A stretch of DNA of 64,000 nt from Geodermatophilus nigrescens (lineage in GTDB: Bacteria > Actinomycetota > Actinomycetes > Mycobacteriales > Geodermatophilaceae), in NCBI RefSeq assembly GCF_900129495.1, contig NZ_FQVX01000001.1:744001-808000 (forward strand), read 5' to 3'. Made by a program: the position numbers and the translations under genes. Shown here piece after piece: positions 34,275 to 43,059 of this stretch (positions are counted from its first letter, which is position 1; every line of letters starts with the position of its first letter). A model generated the notes under the pieces. It was not told where the DNA came from. It saw only the letters and a list, made by a program, of their open reading frames with translations, and searched no databases.

Positions 34275-37142
34275 ATGACAGGCGCAGCACACGTGCACTT
34301 CCGGGTCCTCGGACCGCTGTCGGTCGAGGGCCCGGGAGGAGCGCTCGCCATCGGCGGGCACAAGCCGCGGACGCTGCTCGCCGCCCTGCTCGTCGCCCGC
34401 GGCGAGGTGGTGCCGGCCGAGCGGCTGGTCTCGGTCCTGTGGGGGGACGGCCCGCCCGACGGCGCGATGACCGCCCTGCGGGCCTACGTCTCGCGGCTGC
34501 GCGGCGTCCTCGGTGACGCCGCCCCGCTGCGGCACCGCCCGCCCGGCTACTGCCTGGCCCTGCACACGGCGACGCTGGACGCCGCCGACTTCGAGCAGCG
34601 GGTCCGCAGCGCCCGGGCGGCGGCCGCGACCGGCGACCACGCGCGGGCGCTGGCCGACCTCGACGCCGCGCTGGCGCTGTGGCGCGGCGACGCGCTCGCC
34701 GAGTTCGCCGACGAGGAGTTCGCCGCCCCCGAGGCCGCCCGCCTCACCGAGCTGCGCACCGGCGCCACCGCCGACCGCGCGGACGAGCTGGTGGCGTTGG
34801 GCCGGTCCGCGGAGGCGGTGCCCGAGCTGGAGGCGCTGGTGCGCGCGAACCCGTCCTGGGAGCGGCCCGCCGTGACGCTCATGCGGGCCCGCTACGCGAC
34901 CGGGCGCCAGGCCGACGCGCTCGCCGCCTTCCACGAGCTGCGTGCCCGCCTCGACGACGAGCTCGGCGTGGAGCCCGCCGCCCCCGCGCAGGACCTCTAC
35001 CGCCGGATCCTCGTCCACGACCCCGCCCTCACCGCGACGCCGCGACCGGGCAACCTGCCCCGGCGGGCCAGCGGCTTCGTCGGCCGCGAGCGTGAGTCGG
35101 CCGGCGTGCTGGCCGCGCTGCGCGAGGGCCCGCTGGTCACGCTGACCGGCGTCGGGGGAGCGGGGAAGTCGCGGCTCGCGGTGGAGGTCGCCGGCCGCGA
35201 CCGGGCCCGCTTCGACGACGGGGCGTGGCTGTGCGAGCTCGCCGCCCTGCCCGAGGACAGCCCGGTGGGCGACGCGGTGTCGGCGGCACTGGGCATCCGC
35301 CAGCGGTCGGGCCTGTCGGTCGAGCAGACGGTGCTGGAGTACCTGCGCCCGCGGTCGCTGCTGCTCGTCGTCGACAACTGCGAGCACGTGCTGGCGCACG
35401 CGGCCGCCCTCGTCGGCGAGGTCGTGCAGCACTGTCCCGGCGTCGTGGTCCTCGCGACCAGCCGCGAGCCGCTCGGCGTCGACGGCGAGCAGGTCCGGCC
35501 GGTGCCGCCCCTGCCGCTCGCGGACGCCACCGCGCTGTTCGTCCAGCGCGCCCGCGCGGCGACACCGGACTTCCGGCTCGACCCCGCCGCCGCGGACGCC
35601 GTCGCCGCCATCTGCGCCCGCCTCGACGGCCTGCCGCTGGGCATCGAGCTCGCGGCCGCGCGGATGCGGGTGATGAGCCCGGCCGAGGTGGCCGCCCGGC
35701 TGGAGGACGGCCCGCTGCTCGGCGGCGGCCGCGGGCCGGTGCCCCGGCACCAGAGCCTGGCCGCCGCGATCGAGTGGTCCTACCGGCTGCTGTCCGGGCC
35801 CGAGCAGCGGCTGTTCCGCGGCATGTCGGTGTTCGCCGGCGGGGCGGACCTCCGGGCGGTGCACGGCGTCGCCGATCCCGGCGCCGCCGAGGACGACGTC
35901 CTGGACCGGCTGACCCGGCTGGTGGACCGGTCGATGGTGGTGGCCCGCAGCGGGGTGCACAGCCGCTACGGGCTGCTGGAGACCCTGCGCGCCTACGGCC
36001 GGTCGCGCGCCGCGGACGCCGGCGAGACCGCCGCGCTCACCCGGCGGCACGTGGAGTACCACGTCGACTACGCCGAGCGGGCCGGCGCGGGGCTGCAGAG
36101 CCCGGACGAGCGGGCGTGGGCCGAGGAGGCCCTCGGCGTCTACGACGACCTGCGGGCGGCGTTCACCCGGGCGGCCGCCGACGCCGAGTGGGACCTCGCC
36201 GTGCGGCTGGTCGCGGCGGTGCCGGAGCTCGTGCACCTGCGCGTGGGCTACGAGGCCTACGCCTGGGCCGAGCAGCTGCTGCCGGTGGTCGACCCCGGCC
36301 ACCCGAGCTACGCCGCAGCCGTCGGCGCCGCGGCCCGCGGCGCGTGGAACCGGGGCGACTTCCCGCACGCCGTGGCGACGGCGCGGCTGGCGGGGGACCG
36401 CCGTCCACCGCCCGGCACCCCGCGCATCGCCTACCCGCACGACGTGCTGGCCGACGTGGCGCTGTACGAGGGCGACGTGGCCCGCGCGCTGGCGCACTAC
36501 GTGGCCGAGTCGGAGCGGGCCCGCGGCGACGGCGACCGCATCCGGCTGGTCTGGACGCTGTACTACGTCGCGGTCTGCCACGCGGTGGGCCGGCACCCCG
36601 AGGAGGGTCTGGCCGCGGCGCGGGAGAGCCTCGACGTCGCGGAGGCCACCGCCAACCCGACCGCCCTGTCGATGGCCCGCTACGCCCTCGGGCTGGTGCT
36701 CAAGAAGTCCGACCCCGACGCCGCCCTCGCGCTCTTCGACGAGGCGGAGGAACTGGCGGCCGCCGTCCGCAACTTCTGGTGGCAGGGGATCGCGATGATG
36801 GAGGGCGCCGCGACCCGGGCCGTGCACGGCGACCCGGTGGAGGCCGCGCGGGCGCTGGTCGCCGTCCTCGCGCATTGGGACCGGGTGGGGGACGCCACCC
36901 AGCAGTGGCTCAACCTGCGCTACGTCGCCCGGCTGCTGCAGCGGGTCTCCGCCACGGCCGACGCCGCCACGCTGCACCGCCACCTCGTCGCCGCCGGCAA
37001 GCCCTCGCCGCTCGGTCCGCCGACCGCCCCGGGGAACGGACGCCGCGCCGACCCCCGGGCGGCCGAGGCCGCCGCCGTCGCCTCCGCCCGCGCCGCGCTC
37101 GGCCGGGTCCTGTCCGGGGAGCTCGCGACCGGCCGGGCGTGA
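34275..37142 (+). CDS. AfsR/SARP-type regulator with BTAD and NB-ARC-like ATPase
   Basis: A 955-residue regulator. An OmpR-like winged helix (about 5-95; HVHFRVLGPLSVEGPGGALA and ALRAYVSRLRGVLGD) is followed by the bacterial transcriptional activation domain (about 97-245; ELRARLDDELGVEPA). A STAND/NB-ARC ATPase has P-loop GVGGAGKSRLAVEVA and Walker B LLLVVDNCEHVLA. A C-terminal TPR-like helical region ends the protein. ATG 34275 preceded by GGACGAGG is preferred; GTG 34257 would add six residues. Such regulators bind direct or inverted repeats near target genes; the paired element before the genes on both sides is a candidate target. Confidence 0.9.
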   Translation: MTGAAHVHFRVLGPLSVEGPGGALAIGGHKPRTLLAALLVARGEVVPAERLVSVLWGDGPPDGAMTALRAYVSRLRGVLGDAAPLRHRPPGYCLALHTATLDAADFEQRVRSARAAAATGDHARALADLDAALALWRGDALAEFADEEFAAPEAARLTELRTGATADRADELVALGRSAEAVPELEALVRANPSWERPAVTLMRARYATGRQADALAAFHELRARLDDELGVEPAAPAQDLYRRILVHDPALTATPRPGNLPRRASGFVGRERESAGVLAALREGPLVTLTGVGGAGKSRLAVEVAGRDRARFDDGAWLCELAALPEDSPVGDAVSAALGIRQRSGLSVEQTVLEYLRPRSLLLVVDNCEHVLAHAAALVGEVVQHCPGVVVLATSREPLGVDGEQVRPVPPLPLADATALFVQRARAATPDFRLDPAAADAVAAICARLDGLPLGIELAAARMRVMSPAEVAARLEDGPLLGGGRGPVPRHQSLAAAIEWSYRLLSGPEQRLFRGMSVFAGGADLRAVHGVADPGAAEDDVLDRLTRLVDRSMVVARSGVHSRYGLLETLRAYGRSRAADAGETAALTRRHVEYHVDYAERAGAGLQSPDERAWAEEALGVYDDLRAAFTRAAADAEWDLAVRLVAAVPELVHLRVGYEAYAWAEQLLPVVDPGHPSYAAAVGAAARGAWNRGDFPHAVATARLAGDRRPPPGTPRIAYPHDVLADVALYEGDVARALAHYVAESERARGDGDRIRLVWTLYYVAVCHAVGRHPEEGLAAARESLDVAEATANPTALSMARYALGLVLKKSDPDAALALFDEAEELAAAVRNFWWQGIAMMEGAATRAVHGDPVEAARALVAVLAHWDRVGDATQQWLNLRYVARLLQRVSATADAATLHRHLVAAGKPSPLGPPTAPGNGRRADPRAAEAAAVASARAALGRVLSGELATGRA

Positions 37143-37154
37143 CCGTGCATCCCC

Positions 37155-37173
37155 GGTGCAGCCGATCTGCAAC
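37155..37173. promoter_or_regulatory. Shared dyad operator candidate, copy 2
   Basis: GGTGCAG-N5-CTGCAAC, then GCACCGGGGCCACCGTC, matching copy 1 at 32641-32659 in arms, spacer length and trailing sequence. It is 64 bases before the methyltransferase ATG. Confidence 0.5.
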
Positions 37174-37236
37174 GCACCGGGGCCACCGTCGACGCGTGCC
37201 GGGACGACCCGGGAGACGACGGAGGAGACGACAGAG

Positions 37237-38073
37237 ATGACCGACACCCTCGACGCGGTCGCCGCCGACCGCGCCCTCAAGGCGAAGCACCGGGCGATGT
37301 GGGGCCTGGGCGACTACCCGTCGGTGGCCCGCGACCTCATCCCGGAGCTGGGCCGCGTCCTGGTCGAGGCCGCCGGGATCGGCCGCGGCGAGCGGGTCCT
37401 CGACGTGGCGGCCGGCACGGGCAACGCCGCCGTCCCGGCCGCGCTCACCGGCGCGCAGGTGGTGGCCTCCGACCTGACGCCGGAGCTGTTCGAGGCCGGC
37501 CGCGAGTCCGCCGCCCGCGCCGGCGCCGAGCTCACCTGGGAGGAGGGGGACGCCGAGGCGCTGCCGTACGGGGACGCGAGCTTCGACGTCGTCCTGTCCT
37601 GCGTCGGCGTCATGTTCGCGCCGCACCACCAGCGGGCCGCCGACGAGCTGGTGCGGGTGTGCCGTCCCGGCGGGCGGATCGGGCTCGTCAGCTGGACGCC
37701 GGAGGGCTTCGTCGGCGAGATGTTCACGACGATGAAGCCGTACGCGCCGCCGCCCCCGCCCGGCGCGCAGCCGCCACCGCTGTGGGGCGACGAGCAGCAC
37801 GTCCGCGACCTGCTCGGCGACCGGGTCACCGATGTCGTCGCGCGCCGGCAGGTGGTGACCGCGAGTGGCTGGCCCTCGGCGGAGGCGTGGCGCGACCACT
37901 GGAAGACCGTCTACGGGCCGACGATCGCCGTCTACCGGCACATCGCCGACGACCCCGACCGGGTCGCGGCCCTCGACCGCGACCTGGCCGCGCTCGCCGC
38001 GCGCTACGACCGCGGCACCGACGGCCTCGTCCTCGACTGGGAGTACCTGCTGCTCACCGCGCGCCGCGTGTGA
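37237..38073 (+). CDS. Class I SAM-dependent methyltransferase
   Basis: A 278-residue methyltransferase with SAM motif I VLDVAAGTGNAAVPAA, motif II DLTPELFEAG, the post-motif EGDAEALPYGDASFDVVLS, and RVCRPGGRIGLVSWTPEG. This is the ubiE/Methyltransf_11 group acting on small molecules. ATG 37237 has GGAGGAGA upstream. It follows the SARP regulator by 94 bases that include operator candidate 2, so it is likely a regulated target. Substrate unknown. Confidence 0.88.
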   Translation: MTDTLDAVAADRALKAKHRAMWGLGDYPSVARDLIPELGRVLVEAAGIGRGERVLDVAAGTGNAAVPAALTGAQVVASDLTPELFEAGRESAARAGAELTWEEGDAEALPYGDASFDVVLSCVGVMFAPHHQRAADELVRVCRPGGRIGLVSWTPEGFVGEMFTTMKPYAPPPPPGAQPPPLWGDEQHVRDLLGDRVTDVVARRQVVTASGWPSAEAWRDHWKTVYGPTIAVYRHIADDPDRVAALDRDLAALAARYDRGTDGLVLDWEYLLLTARRV

Positions 38074-38082
38074 GCACCCCGC

Positions 38083-38106
38083 GCCCGGCCGCTCCGGCGG
38101 CCGGGC
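38083..38106. terminator. Bidirectional terminator
   Basis: Perfect 10-base arms GCCCGGCCGC / GCGGCCGGGC with loop TCCG between the convergent methyltransferase and YdeI-type genes. Confidence 0.7.
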
Positions 38107-38115
38107 GGAGCGGGC

Positions 38116-38562
38116 CTAGCCCGAGAGGGCGGTGACGACGGCGGAGACCCGGCGGGCGCGGGTCTCGGGCTTCTTGGCCTCGGTCACCGAGCGGGCGTGC
38201 TCCTTGCGGTGCGAGTAGGCGAGCGCGTCGAACGCCTCGCGCAGGCCGGCCGCCGCGAGCGCCTCGGCCAGGTCGTCCGGCACCTCGACGGTCCGCTCGA
38301 CGGCGTCGTGGGCGAGGACGACGTCGACGGTGTCGCCGGTGTCCACCCCGAGGGCGGCCCGGCGCTCCTTGCTCAGCCCGACGAGGTTCTCGCCGCCCAT
38401 CCGCGCGAGCCGCGCCTCGACGGTCGCGGCGCCGATGGTGATCCGCACCGGGAAGGCCTTGGCGCCGCCGCCGAGGGAGGCCGCCTGCTCGTCGGTGAGC
38501 ACGATCGCCGCCGCCGGCCCGCGCCGCTCGAGGGTCGTCGTCAGCCGCAGTTCCGAGGTCAC
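38116..38562 (-). CDS. DUF1905 / YdeI-OmdA family protein
   Basis: A 148-residue protein with an N-terminal DUF1905 beta domain (about 1-90; AKAFPVRITIGAATVEARLA and ENLVGLSKERRAALGV). A C-terminal OmdA-like helical part follows (VPDDLAEALAAAGLREAFDA, then LAYSHRKEHARSVTEAKKPE). The SHRKEH..I.EAKK.ET block is characteristic. GTG 38562 was chosen because the upstream ten residues are atypical. Biological role poorly known in the family. Confidence 0.82.
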   Translation of the reverse strand: MTSELRLTTTLERRGPAAAIVLTDEQAASLGGGAKAFPVRITIGAATVEARLARMGGENLVGLSKERRAALGVDTGDTVDVVLAHDAVERTVEVPDDLAEALAAAGLREAFDALAYSHRKEHARSVTEAKKPETRARRVSAVVTALSG

Positions 38563-38684
38563 CCCGACACCCTGACGCGCAGGTGCCTGCACGGGAAGTC
38601 CCCGTGCGGGGGTCCCATCCCCGTTTCGGTCGGAGTGGTGCCGGTCACATCCCTCCCGAGACGTCGGACGACGGAGGGATGGCG

Positions 38685-39560
38685 ATGACCACCAAGGTGG
38701 AGAAGTCGATCCAGGTGGACGTGCCGCTGCGCACGGCCTACGACCAGTGGACCCAGTTCGAGGACTTCCCGCACTTCATGGGCGGGGTGAAGGAGGTCCG
38801 GCAGCTGACCGACCAGCGGCTGCACTGGGTCGCCGAGATCGCCGGCGTGCGCCGCGAGTGGGAGGCCGCCGTCCTCGAGCAGGACCCCGACCGGAAGGTC
38901 GCCTGGGCCGCCACCAGCGGCGCGACCAACGCCGGCGCCGTCCGCTTCGAGGCCGCCGGGCCCGACTCGACCATCGTGTACCTGGAGCTCGAGTACGAGC
39001 CGGAGGGCCTGGTCGAGCAGGTGGGCGACAAGCTCGGCATCGTCGAGCGGCAGGTGCGCTCGGACCTCGAGCGGTTCAAGTCGCTGGTCGAGAGCCAGGG
39101 CTACGCGTCGGGCTCCTGGCGCGGGTCGGTCAACGAGCACATCGACGTCGGCACCCCGGGCGTGAACGACGCCTACGGCTCCGCGGGTGACAAGGGCAAG
39201 GCGGGGATCTCGCCGACGGCGGTCGCGGCCGGCGTGGCGGCGGTGGCCGGTGCCGCGGTGGCCGGGGTGGCCGCGGCGACGTCCGGCAAGCAGGAGACGA
39301 CGACGCCGGCCCCGACGCCTGTCGAGACGCCCACGCCCACGCAGACGCCCACGGCCGGGACGACCACGGCGGAGGGCGTGGTCCAGCCGCAGGAGGTCAC
39401 CGTCGTCGAGCAGCCGCCGCCGGACGCGGTCGTGCGCGACGACGTCCTGGTGCCCGAGGCCGACGACCAGGGCTACACGGCGGGCCCGTCCACCGAGGGC
39501 GTCGAGCACGGCACGCGCCGGGACGGCGACGACCCGATGCTCGGCGGCGGCAGCCGCTGA
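38685..39560 (+). CDS. SRPBCC-domain protein with Thr/Pro-rich tail
   Basis: A 291-residue protein. Residues 1-145 form a SRPBCC (START-like, polyketide cyclase/dehydrase) domain: KVEKSIQVDVPLRTAYDQWT, FEDFPHFMGGVKEVRQL, and the terminal helix QVRSDLERFKSLVESQG. A possible short membrane-like stretch (GVAAVAGAAVAGVAAAT) and a Thr/Pro repeat follow, then an acidic tail. ATG 38685 lies 7 bases from GGAGG; ATG 38679 is too close to that site. Ligand unknown. Confidence 0.85.
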   Translation: MTTKVEKSIQVDVPLRTAYDQWTQFEDFPHFMGGVKEVRQLTDQRLHWVAEIAGVRREWEAAVLEQDPDRKVAWAATSGATNAGAVRFEAAGPDSTIVYLELEYEPEGLVEQVGDKLGIVERQVRSDLERFKSLVESQGYASGSWRGSVNEHIDVGTPGVNDAYGSAGDKGKAGISPTAVAAGVAAVAGAAVAGVAAATSGKQETTTPAPTPVETPTPTQTPTAGTTTAEGVVQPQEVTVVEQPPPDAVVRDDVLVPEADDQGYTAGPSTEGVEHGTRRDGDDPMLGGGSR

Positions 39561-39573
39561 CCGACGCGGGACG

Positions 39574-39600
39574 GGGTGACCGGTACGCGGCCGGTCACCC
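39574..39600. terminator. Bidirectional terminator
   Basis: Ten-base arms GGGTGACCGG / CCGGTCACCC with a 7-base loop, extendable by GGGAC/GTCCC beyond one mismatch. It lies between convergent genes and overlaps the end of the minus-strand secreted protein gene. Confidence 0.7.
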
Positions 39601-39834
39601 GGTCCCGCAGAACCTCGCCTGCTCGGGGCGCACCACGAGCGTGGGGAACGCACCGGGCGCCGACGAGGCGACCCCGGAGGCCGTGGCGCCGAACTGAGAA
39701 CCGAGGGCCTGCGCCAGGGTGCTGACGTTCGCACCGAACGCCTGGCAGCCGCCGGGCGCGGCCGCGGCCACTCCCGGGGCGAGGGCGAGCAGGCCGGCGG
39801 TACCGGCGACGACGAGGACGCGGACGGTTCGCAC
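39595..39834 (-). CDS. Small secreted protein
   Basis: A 79-residue protein with a clear signal peptide (RTVRVLVVAGTAGLLALAPG, cut near VAAAAPGG) and a mature part of about 52 residues. The mature part has two cysteines (GCQAFGANV and ARFCGTG) that could form one disulphide. GTG 39834 is preceded by GGGAGG. No family recognised. Confidence 0.7.
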   Translation of the reverse strand: MRTVRVLVVAGTAGLLALAPGVAAAAPGGCQAFGANVSTLAQALGSQFGATASGVASSAPGAFPTLVVRPEQARFCGTG

Positions 39835-40018
39835 GGGACCTCCCGGGATCGCGGTGACGTCCCCGGCGAGGGTCCTCGCGCGCTCCCCGGGCGGGGAGGG
39901 TCCGGACGCCGATGACGAGCGGTCCCGCCGGGCCGCCACCGGCCGTCACGGCGCACCGGCGGGGCGTGTCCGCGGCACGGAGTAGGCCCACACCGGGGGG
40001 TCACCGCGTCTCCCTGGT

Positions 40019-40144
40019 GTGGGACGTCCGCGGCGGGGCCTCGACGACCGCCCGCTCCTCCGGTGGGAGCGGGCGGCCGTCGTGCTGCTCGCGGCCGTCT
40101 GCCTCGCGGGTGTCCTCGCCACCGCGGGGGTGGTCCCGTGGTGA
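40019..40144 (+). CDS. 41-residue membrane peptide upstream of an ECF sigma gene
   Basis: GTG 40019 opens a 41-codon frame: a basic start, DDRPLLRWERAAVVLLAAVC, then LAGVLATAGVVPW. The hydrophobic stretch is one membrane helix. Its stop overlaps the sigma factor start by 4 bases (GTGA), the usual sign of translational coupling in this genome. That overlap is the main argument that it is real. Function unknown. Confidence 0.45.
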   Translation: MGRPRRGLDDRPLLRWERAAVVLLAAVCLAGVLATAGVVPW

Positions 40145-40677
40145 GGTCGTCCCCGATGCGCGGCACCGGGGACGACGACGGCTTCACCGACTTCGTCCTC
40201 GAGCACCGTGCCGCGCTGCTGCGCACCGCCTGCCTGCTCACCGCCGACCGCGGGCTGGGCGAGGACCTCGTGCAGCTGGCACTGCTGCGGAGCTACTCGC
40301 GCTGGGACCGGGTGCGGGCCGCCGACGACCCGCTCGCCTACGTGCACCGGGTGATGGTCAACGCGCACCTGAGCTGGCGCCGCCGGCTGTCGAGCACCGA
40401 GCGGCCGGTCGACACGGTGCCCGACGCCGGGGGAGGGGACCCGCAGACCGGGCACGCGGTCACCGAGGACGTGCGCCGCGCGCTGCGGCGGCTGTCCCCG
40501 CGGGTGCGCACCGCGCTGGTACTGCGCTACTTCGCCGACCACAGCGAGGTCGAGACCGCCCGGCTGATGGGCTGCTCGGTGAGCACCGTCGGCAACCACG
40601 TCCGCAAGGGGCTGGCCGTCCTGCGGACCGTGCTGGCCGCCGGCGAGGAGACCGCGCCGCCGAGGAGGACCCGATGA
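40141..40677 (+). CDS. SigE-family ECF RNA polymerase sigma factor
   Basis: A 178-residue sigma factor. Region 2 is DFVLEHRAALLRTACLLTAD, followed by GEDLVQLALLRSYSRWDRV; region 4 is LSPRVRTALVLRYFADHSEV, then ETARLMGCSVSTVGNHVRKG. The SigE-like group in actinobacteria typically precedes a small membrane protein, as here. The GTG start overlaps the tiny upstream gene and the stop overlaps the next gene, so three genes are coupled. Confidence 0.9.
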   Translation: MRSSPMRGTGDDDGFTDFVLEHRAALLRTACLLTADRGLGEDLVQLALLRSYSRWDRVRAADDPLAYVHRVMVNAHLSWRRRLSSTERPVDTVPDAGGGDPQTGHAVTEDVRRALRRLSPRVRTALVLRYFADHSEVETARLMGCSVSTVGNHVRKGLAVLRTVLAAGEETAPPRRTR

Positions 40678-41156
40678 CCGACGACGACCGCGTGCGCGCC
40701 TCCCTGGCCGCGCTCGCCGACGACCTCGCCGGCGACCCGGGCGTCGTCACCCCGGAGCGGGTCCGCGCCGCGCACCGCCGCCGCCGGCAGGTGCGGGCGA
40801 CCGTCGCCGCGGTGGCGCTCGCCGTCGTCGTGCTGGTCGGCGGGCTGCCGCTGCTGGCGGGCCGGCTGGCCGCCCCGGACGGCGAGGGCGCCGGCCCCGC
40901 GGGCACCAGCGCGCCGGCGACGACGCCGTCGGGCACGCCCTCTCCGACCGTGCAGCCCTCGGTCACCCCTACGGCGACGCCACCGGGCTACGCCGACCTG
41001 CTGGCGGTGCGGGACTGCCTCGTCGGCGCCGGCTTCGCCCCCGACCCGCCGGTGACCCGGGCGGAGTTCCTCGCCGGCGCGGACTGGTCGCCCTACGACG
41101 GGCTGACCGAGCAGGAGGCGGCCGACGGCGCGGCCGCCTGCCCCGTGCCCGGCTGA
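40674..41156 (+). CDS. Membrane protein downstream of sigma factor, possible anti-sigma-like
   Basis: A 160-residue protein with a cytoplasmic N-terminus (RVRASLAALADDLAGDPGVV), one transmembrane helix (about 45-64) and an extracytoplasmic Ser/Thr/Pro linker. The small terminal domain has two cysteines (VRDCLVGAGF, AAACPVPG). The ATGA overlap with the sigma gene and single-helix topology suggest a sensor or anti-sigma role, but no zinc anti-sigma motif is present. Role is inference. Confidence 0.65.
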   Translation: MTDDDRVRASLAALADDLAGDPGVVTPERVRAAHRRRRQVRATVAAVALAVVVLVGGLPLLAGRLAAPDGEGAGPAGTSAPATTPSGTPSPTVQPSVTPTATPPGYADLLAVRDCLVGAGFAPDPPVTRAEFLAGADWSPYDGLTEQEAADGAAACPVPG

Positions 41157-41158
41157 GG

Positions 41159-42265
41159 TCAGCCGACCGTCAGCGCGCCGGGGACGCCGTCGCCCAGGAA
41201 GGCGGCCAGCCGGGTGCCCTCCTCCTCGACCTCCGTGCGCTCGGCCGGGGTGAGCGCGCGCAGCGGGGAGACGGCGACGTCGACGCCGCCGTCGTCGCGC
41301 CCGGCGCTGGTCCAGGTGGCCGAGACCATGCCGTCGACCAGCACGAAGCGGGCCCCCGCCACGCTGAGCCCGCGGTGCTCGTCGGCGACCACCCGGGACC
41401 GGTCGTCGTAGCCGAGCACGGCGTTGTCGAAGGCGGGCAGGAAGCGCACCGGGGCGGGCTCGCCGGGGTCGGGCAGCGGTCCGTCGTCGACGTCGAGCAT
41501 TTCGCGGCCGCGCTCGTCGCGGAACGACCGCAGCCGCGGTCGTAGCCGGGTGACGACGGCGGGCAGGCCGGACAGCCCGCACCACGCGCGCAGGTCGGCG
41601 CTCGCGGCCGGGCCGTAGGCGCGCAGGTAGCGCAGCACCAGCGCCTCGAGGACGTCGTCGTGCGGCCCGTCGGCCAGGTCGCGCCCCAGCCAGGCGCGCA
41701 CCGTGGTGGTGCGGGCCGGCGCCTGCCTGCGCCACAGCCCGCGTGGCGTCGTCTGCACGAGCGGCACGAGGCTCGACAGCGCGTCGCCGAGGTCGCGGGC
41801 CGCCGCGTCGGGCCAGCGCCCGGCGAGCAGCCGGCCGACCTCGGGCAGCAGCCGCGGCTCCTCGGCGAAGAGCGGCTCTCCCGCGGCGGCGAGCTCGGTG
41901 AGGTCGACCCCGGGCAGGCGGCGGCCGAGCGTGCCGGTCATCCGCGCGAGCAGCATCGGCTGGTGCACCGGCCGCAGCGCCAGGCAGTCCTCGGCGGTGA
42001 CCAGGTGCAGCGTGCGGCGCATCAGCTGCGTCCGGACGACCCGGCGCGACTCGAGCAGCCCGTCGAGCTCGGCCGGGCGGAACCCGGCCAGCCGCGACCA
42101 CAGGCCGACGTGCGGCTCCTGCGGCTCCTGCGCCTGCAGGCCGGCCAGGTGGTCGACGGCGGCGAAGGCGTCCCGCTCGTCGCGGCGCAGCAGCAGCTGC
42201 CGGGCCAGCGTGGCCCGGTTGAGCGCGCGCCGGCCGAGCACCTCGGCTCCCCGGCGCGTGCCCAC
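41159..42265 (-). CDS. Winged-helix DNA glycosylase family protein (AlkZ/YcaQ-like, HTH_42)
   Basis: A 368-residue protein of three tandem winged helices. The family catalytic-type motif is in HLAGLQAQEPQEPHVGLWSR (Q-x-Q). Other motifs are RTQLMRRTLHLVTAEDCLAL and VRFLPAFDNAVLGYDDRSRV. Characterised relatives remove bulky or crosslinked bases (AlkZ, AlkX). Substrate is not deducible here. Convergent with the sigma operon with only 2 bases between. Confidence 0.85.
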   Translation of the reverse strand: MGTRRGAEVLGRRALNRATLARQLLLRRDERDAFAAVDHLAGLQAQEPQEPHVGLWSRLAGFRPAELDGLLESRRVVRTQLMRRTLHLVTAEDCLALRPVHQPMLLARMTGTLGRRLPGVDLTELAAAGEPLFAEEPRLLPEVGRLLAGRWPDAAARDLGDALSSLVPLVQTTPRGLWRRQAPARTTTVRAWLGRDLADGPHDDVLEALVLRYLRAYGPAASADLRAWCGLSGLPAVVTRLRPRLRSFRDERGREMLDVDDGPLPDPGEPAPVRFLPAFDNAVLGYDDRSRVVADEHRGLSVAGARFVLVDGMVSATWTSAGRDDGGVDVAVSPLRALTPAERTEVEEEGTRLAAFLGDGVPGALTVG

Positions 42266-42297
42266 CCCCGCTGTCTACCGCGGGGGACCGACAGCTG

Positions 42298-42627
42298 TCA
42301 GGCGGCCAGGGGGTGGTGGTGGCAGCGGCCGCCGCTGGTGGCGCGCGCGGCGCAGGGCGCGCCGGCCTTCGTCACGCCCCCGGTGTCGCCGCAGCGGGCC
42401 GGGGCGGCGGGCGCCTCGACGACCTGCTCGACCGGCTGCGCCGGACGGGGGAAGGGCAGCACGACGGCGTCCTGCTCGACGACGACCGTCAGCTCCGCGA
42501 CGGCGGGAGCGGCAGCGACGGCGGCCGGCGCGGCGACCGGGCGGGCGGCCCGACGGTGCAGGGCCGAGGCGGCGGTCAGTCCGGCGGCGAAGGCGGCGAG
42601 GGCGGTGGCGACGTGGCTGGCGCGCAT
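42298..42627 (-). CDS. Small membrane protein with C-terminal Cys/His knuckle
   Basis: A 109-residue protein. The N-terminal hydrophobic segment (ATALAAFAAGLTAASAL) may be a signal anchor. An Ala/Pro/Val linker follows, then a short C-terminal motif CGDTGGVTKAGAPCAARATS ending GRCHHH, a Cys/His arrangement of the DUF5763 kind likely to bind zinc. ATG 42627 places the hydrophobic part at the N-terminus. Function unknown. Confidence 0.65.
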   Translation of the reverse strand: MRASHVATALAAFAAGLTAASALHRRAARPVAAPAAVAAAPAVAELTVVVEQDAVVLPFPRPAQPVEQVVEAPAAPARCGDTGGVTKAGAPCAARATSGGRCHHHPLAA

Positions 42628-42766
42628 GTGCGTTCCATCGGCGGACGGCGCTCCCGCGCAGAACGCGGTCGTCACACCCGCCACTCGTGTCCCAGCTCAC
42701 CCGGTCAGGTGTGTCGGAGCTGCTCAGCGGCCCGCTCGGCGCCCGGCCGCCCTACCGTCGGCAGGC

Positions 42767-42982
42767 ATGACGGACGACGCGACCGGTACCGCCCGCCGGG
42801 CCCGCGCGGCCTGGCCGGTGTGGGCGGTCAGCGTCCTCGCCCTGGTCGCGCTCGCGGTGTGGGCCGACGGTGCGGACGTCGCGTACCTGGTGATCGGCGC
42901 AGTGGCCGGGGGCCTGGGCGCGCTCGTCGCGATCCGGTTGGTCGGCCGCCGGCGCCGCCGCCACGCCACCGCGGTCCGGTGA
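42767..42982 (+). CDS. Small two-helix membrane protein
   Basis: A 71-residue protein with helices AWPVWAVSVLALVALAVW and YLVIGAVAGGLGALVAIRLV and a basic tail. ATG 42767. A 26-codon frame overlaps its stop by 4 bases. Function unknown. Confidence 0.65.
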   Translation: MTDDATGTARRARAAWPVWAVSVLALVALAVWADGADVAYLVIGAVAGGLGALVAIRLVGRRRRRHATAVR

Positions 42983-43059
42983 CGCTCGACGTCCGGCGGG
43001 CGCGGCGGTTCCTGGCCGCGCACCCGCCGGACCTCGAGGCGGTCAGCTCCGGCCGGTGA
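42979..43059 (+). CDS. Possible 26-residue peptide
   Basis: GTG 42979 overlaps the preceding stop (GTGA) and opens a frame TLDVRRARRFLAAHPPDLEA ending at 43059, overlapping the convergent PRC-barrel gene by 17 bases. The coupling pattern is the only support; it may be chance. Confidence 0.2.
   Translation: MTLDVRRARRFLAAHPPDLEAVSSGR

Noticed and set aside
34227-37280. 1017-residue frame on the minus strand
   Set aside because: Shadow of the SARP/AfsR-type regulator; composition is Arg/Gly/Ala noise with no motif.
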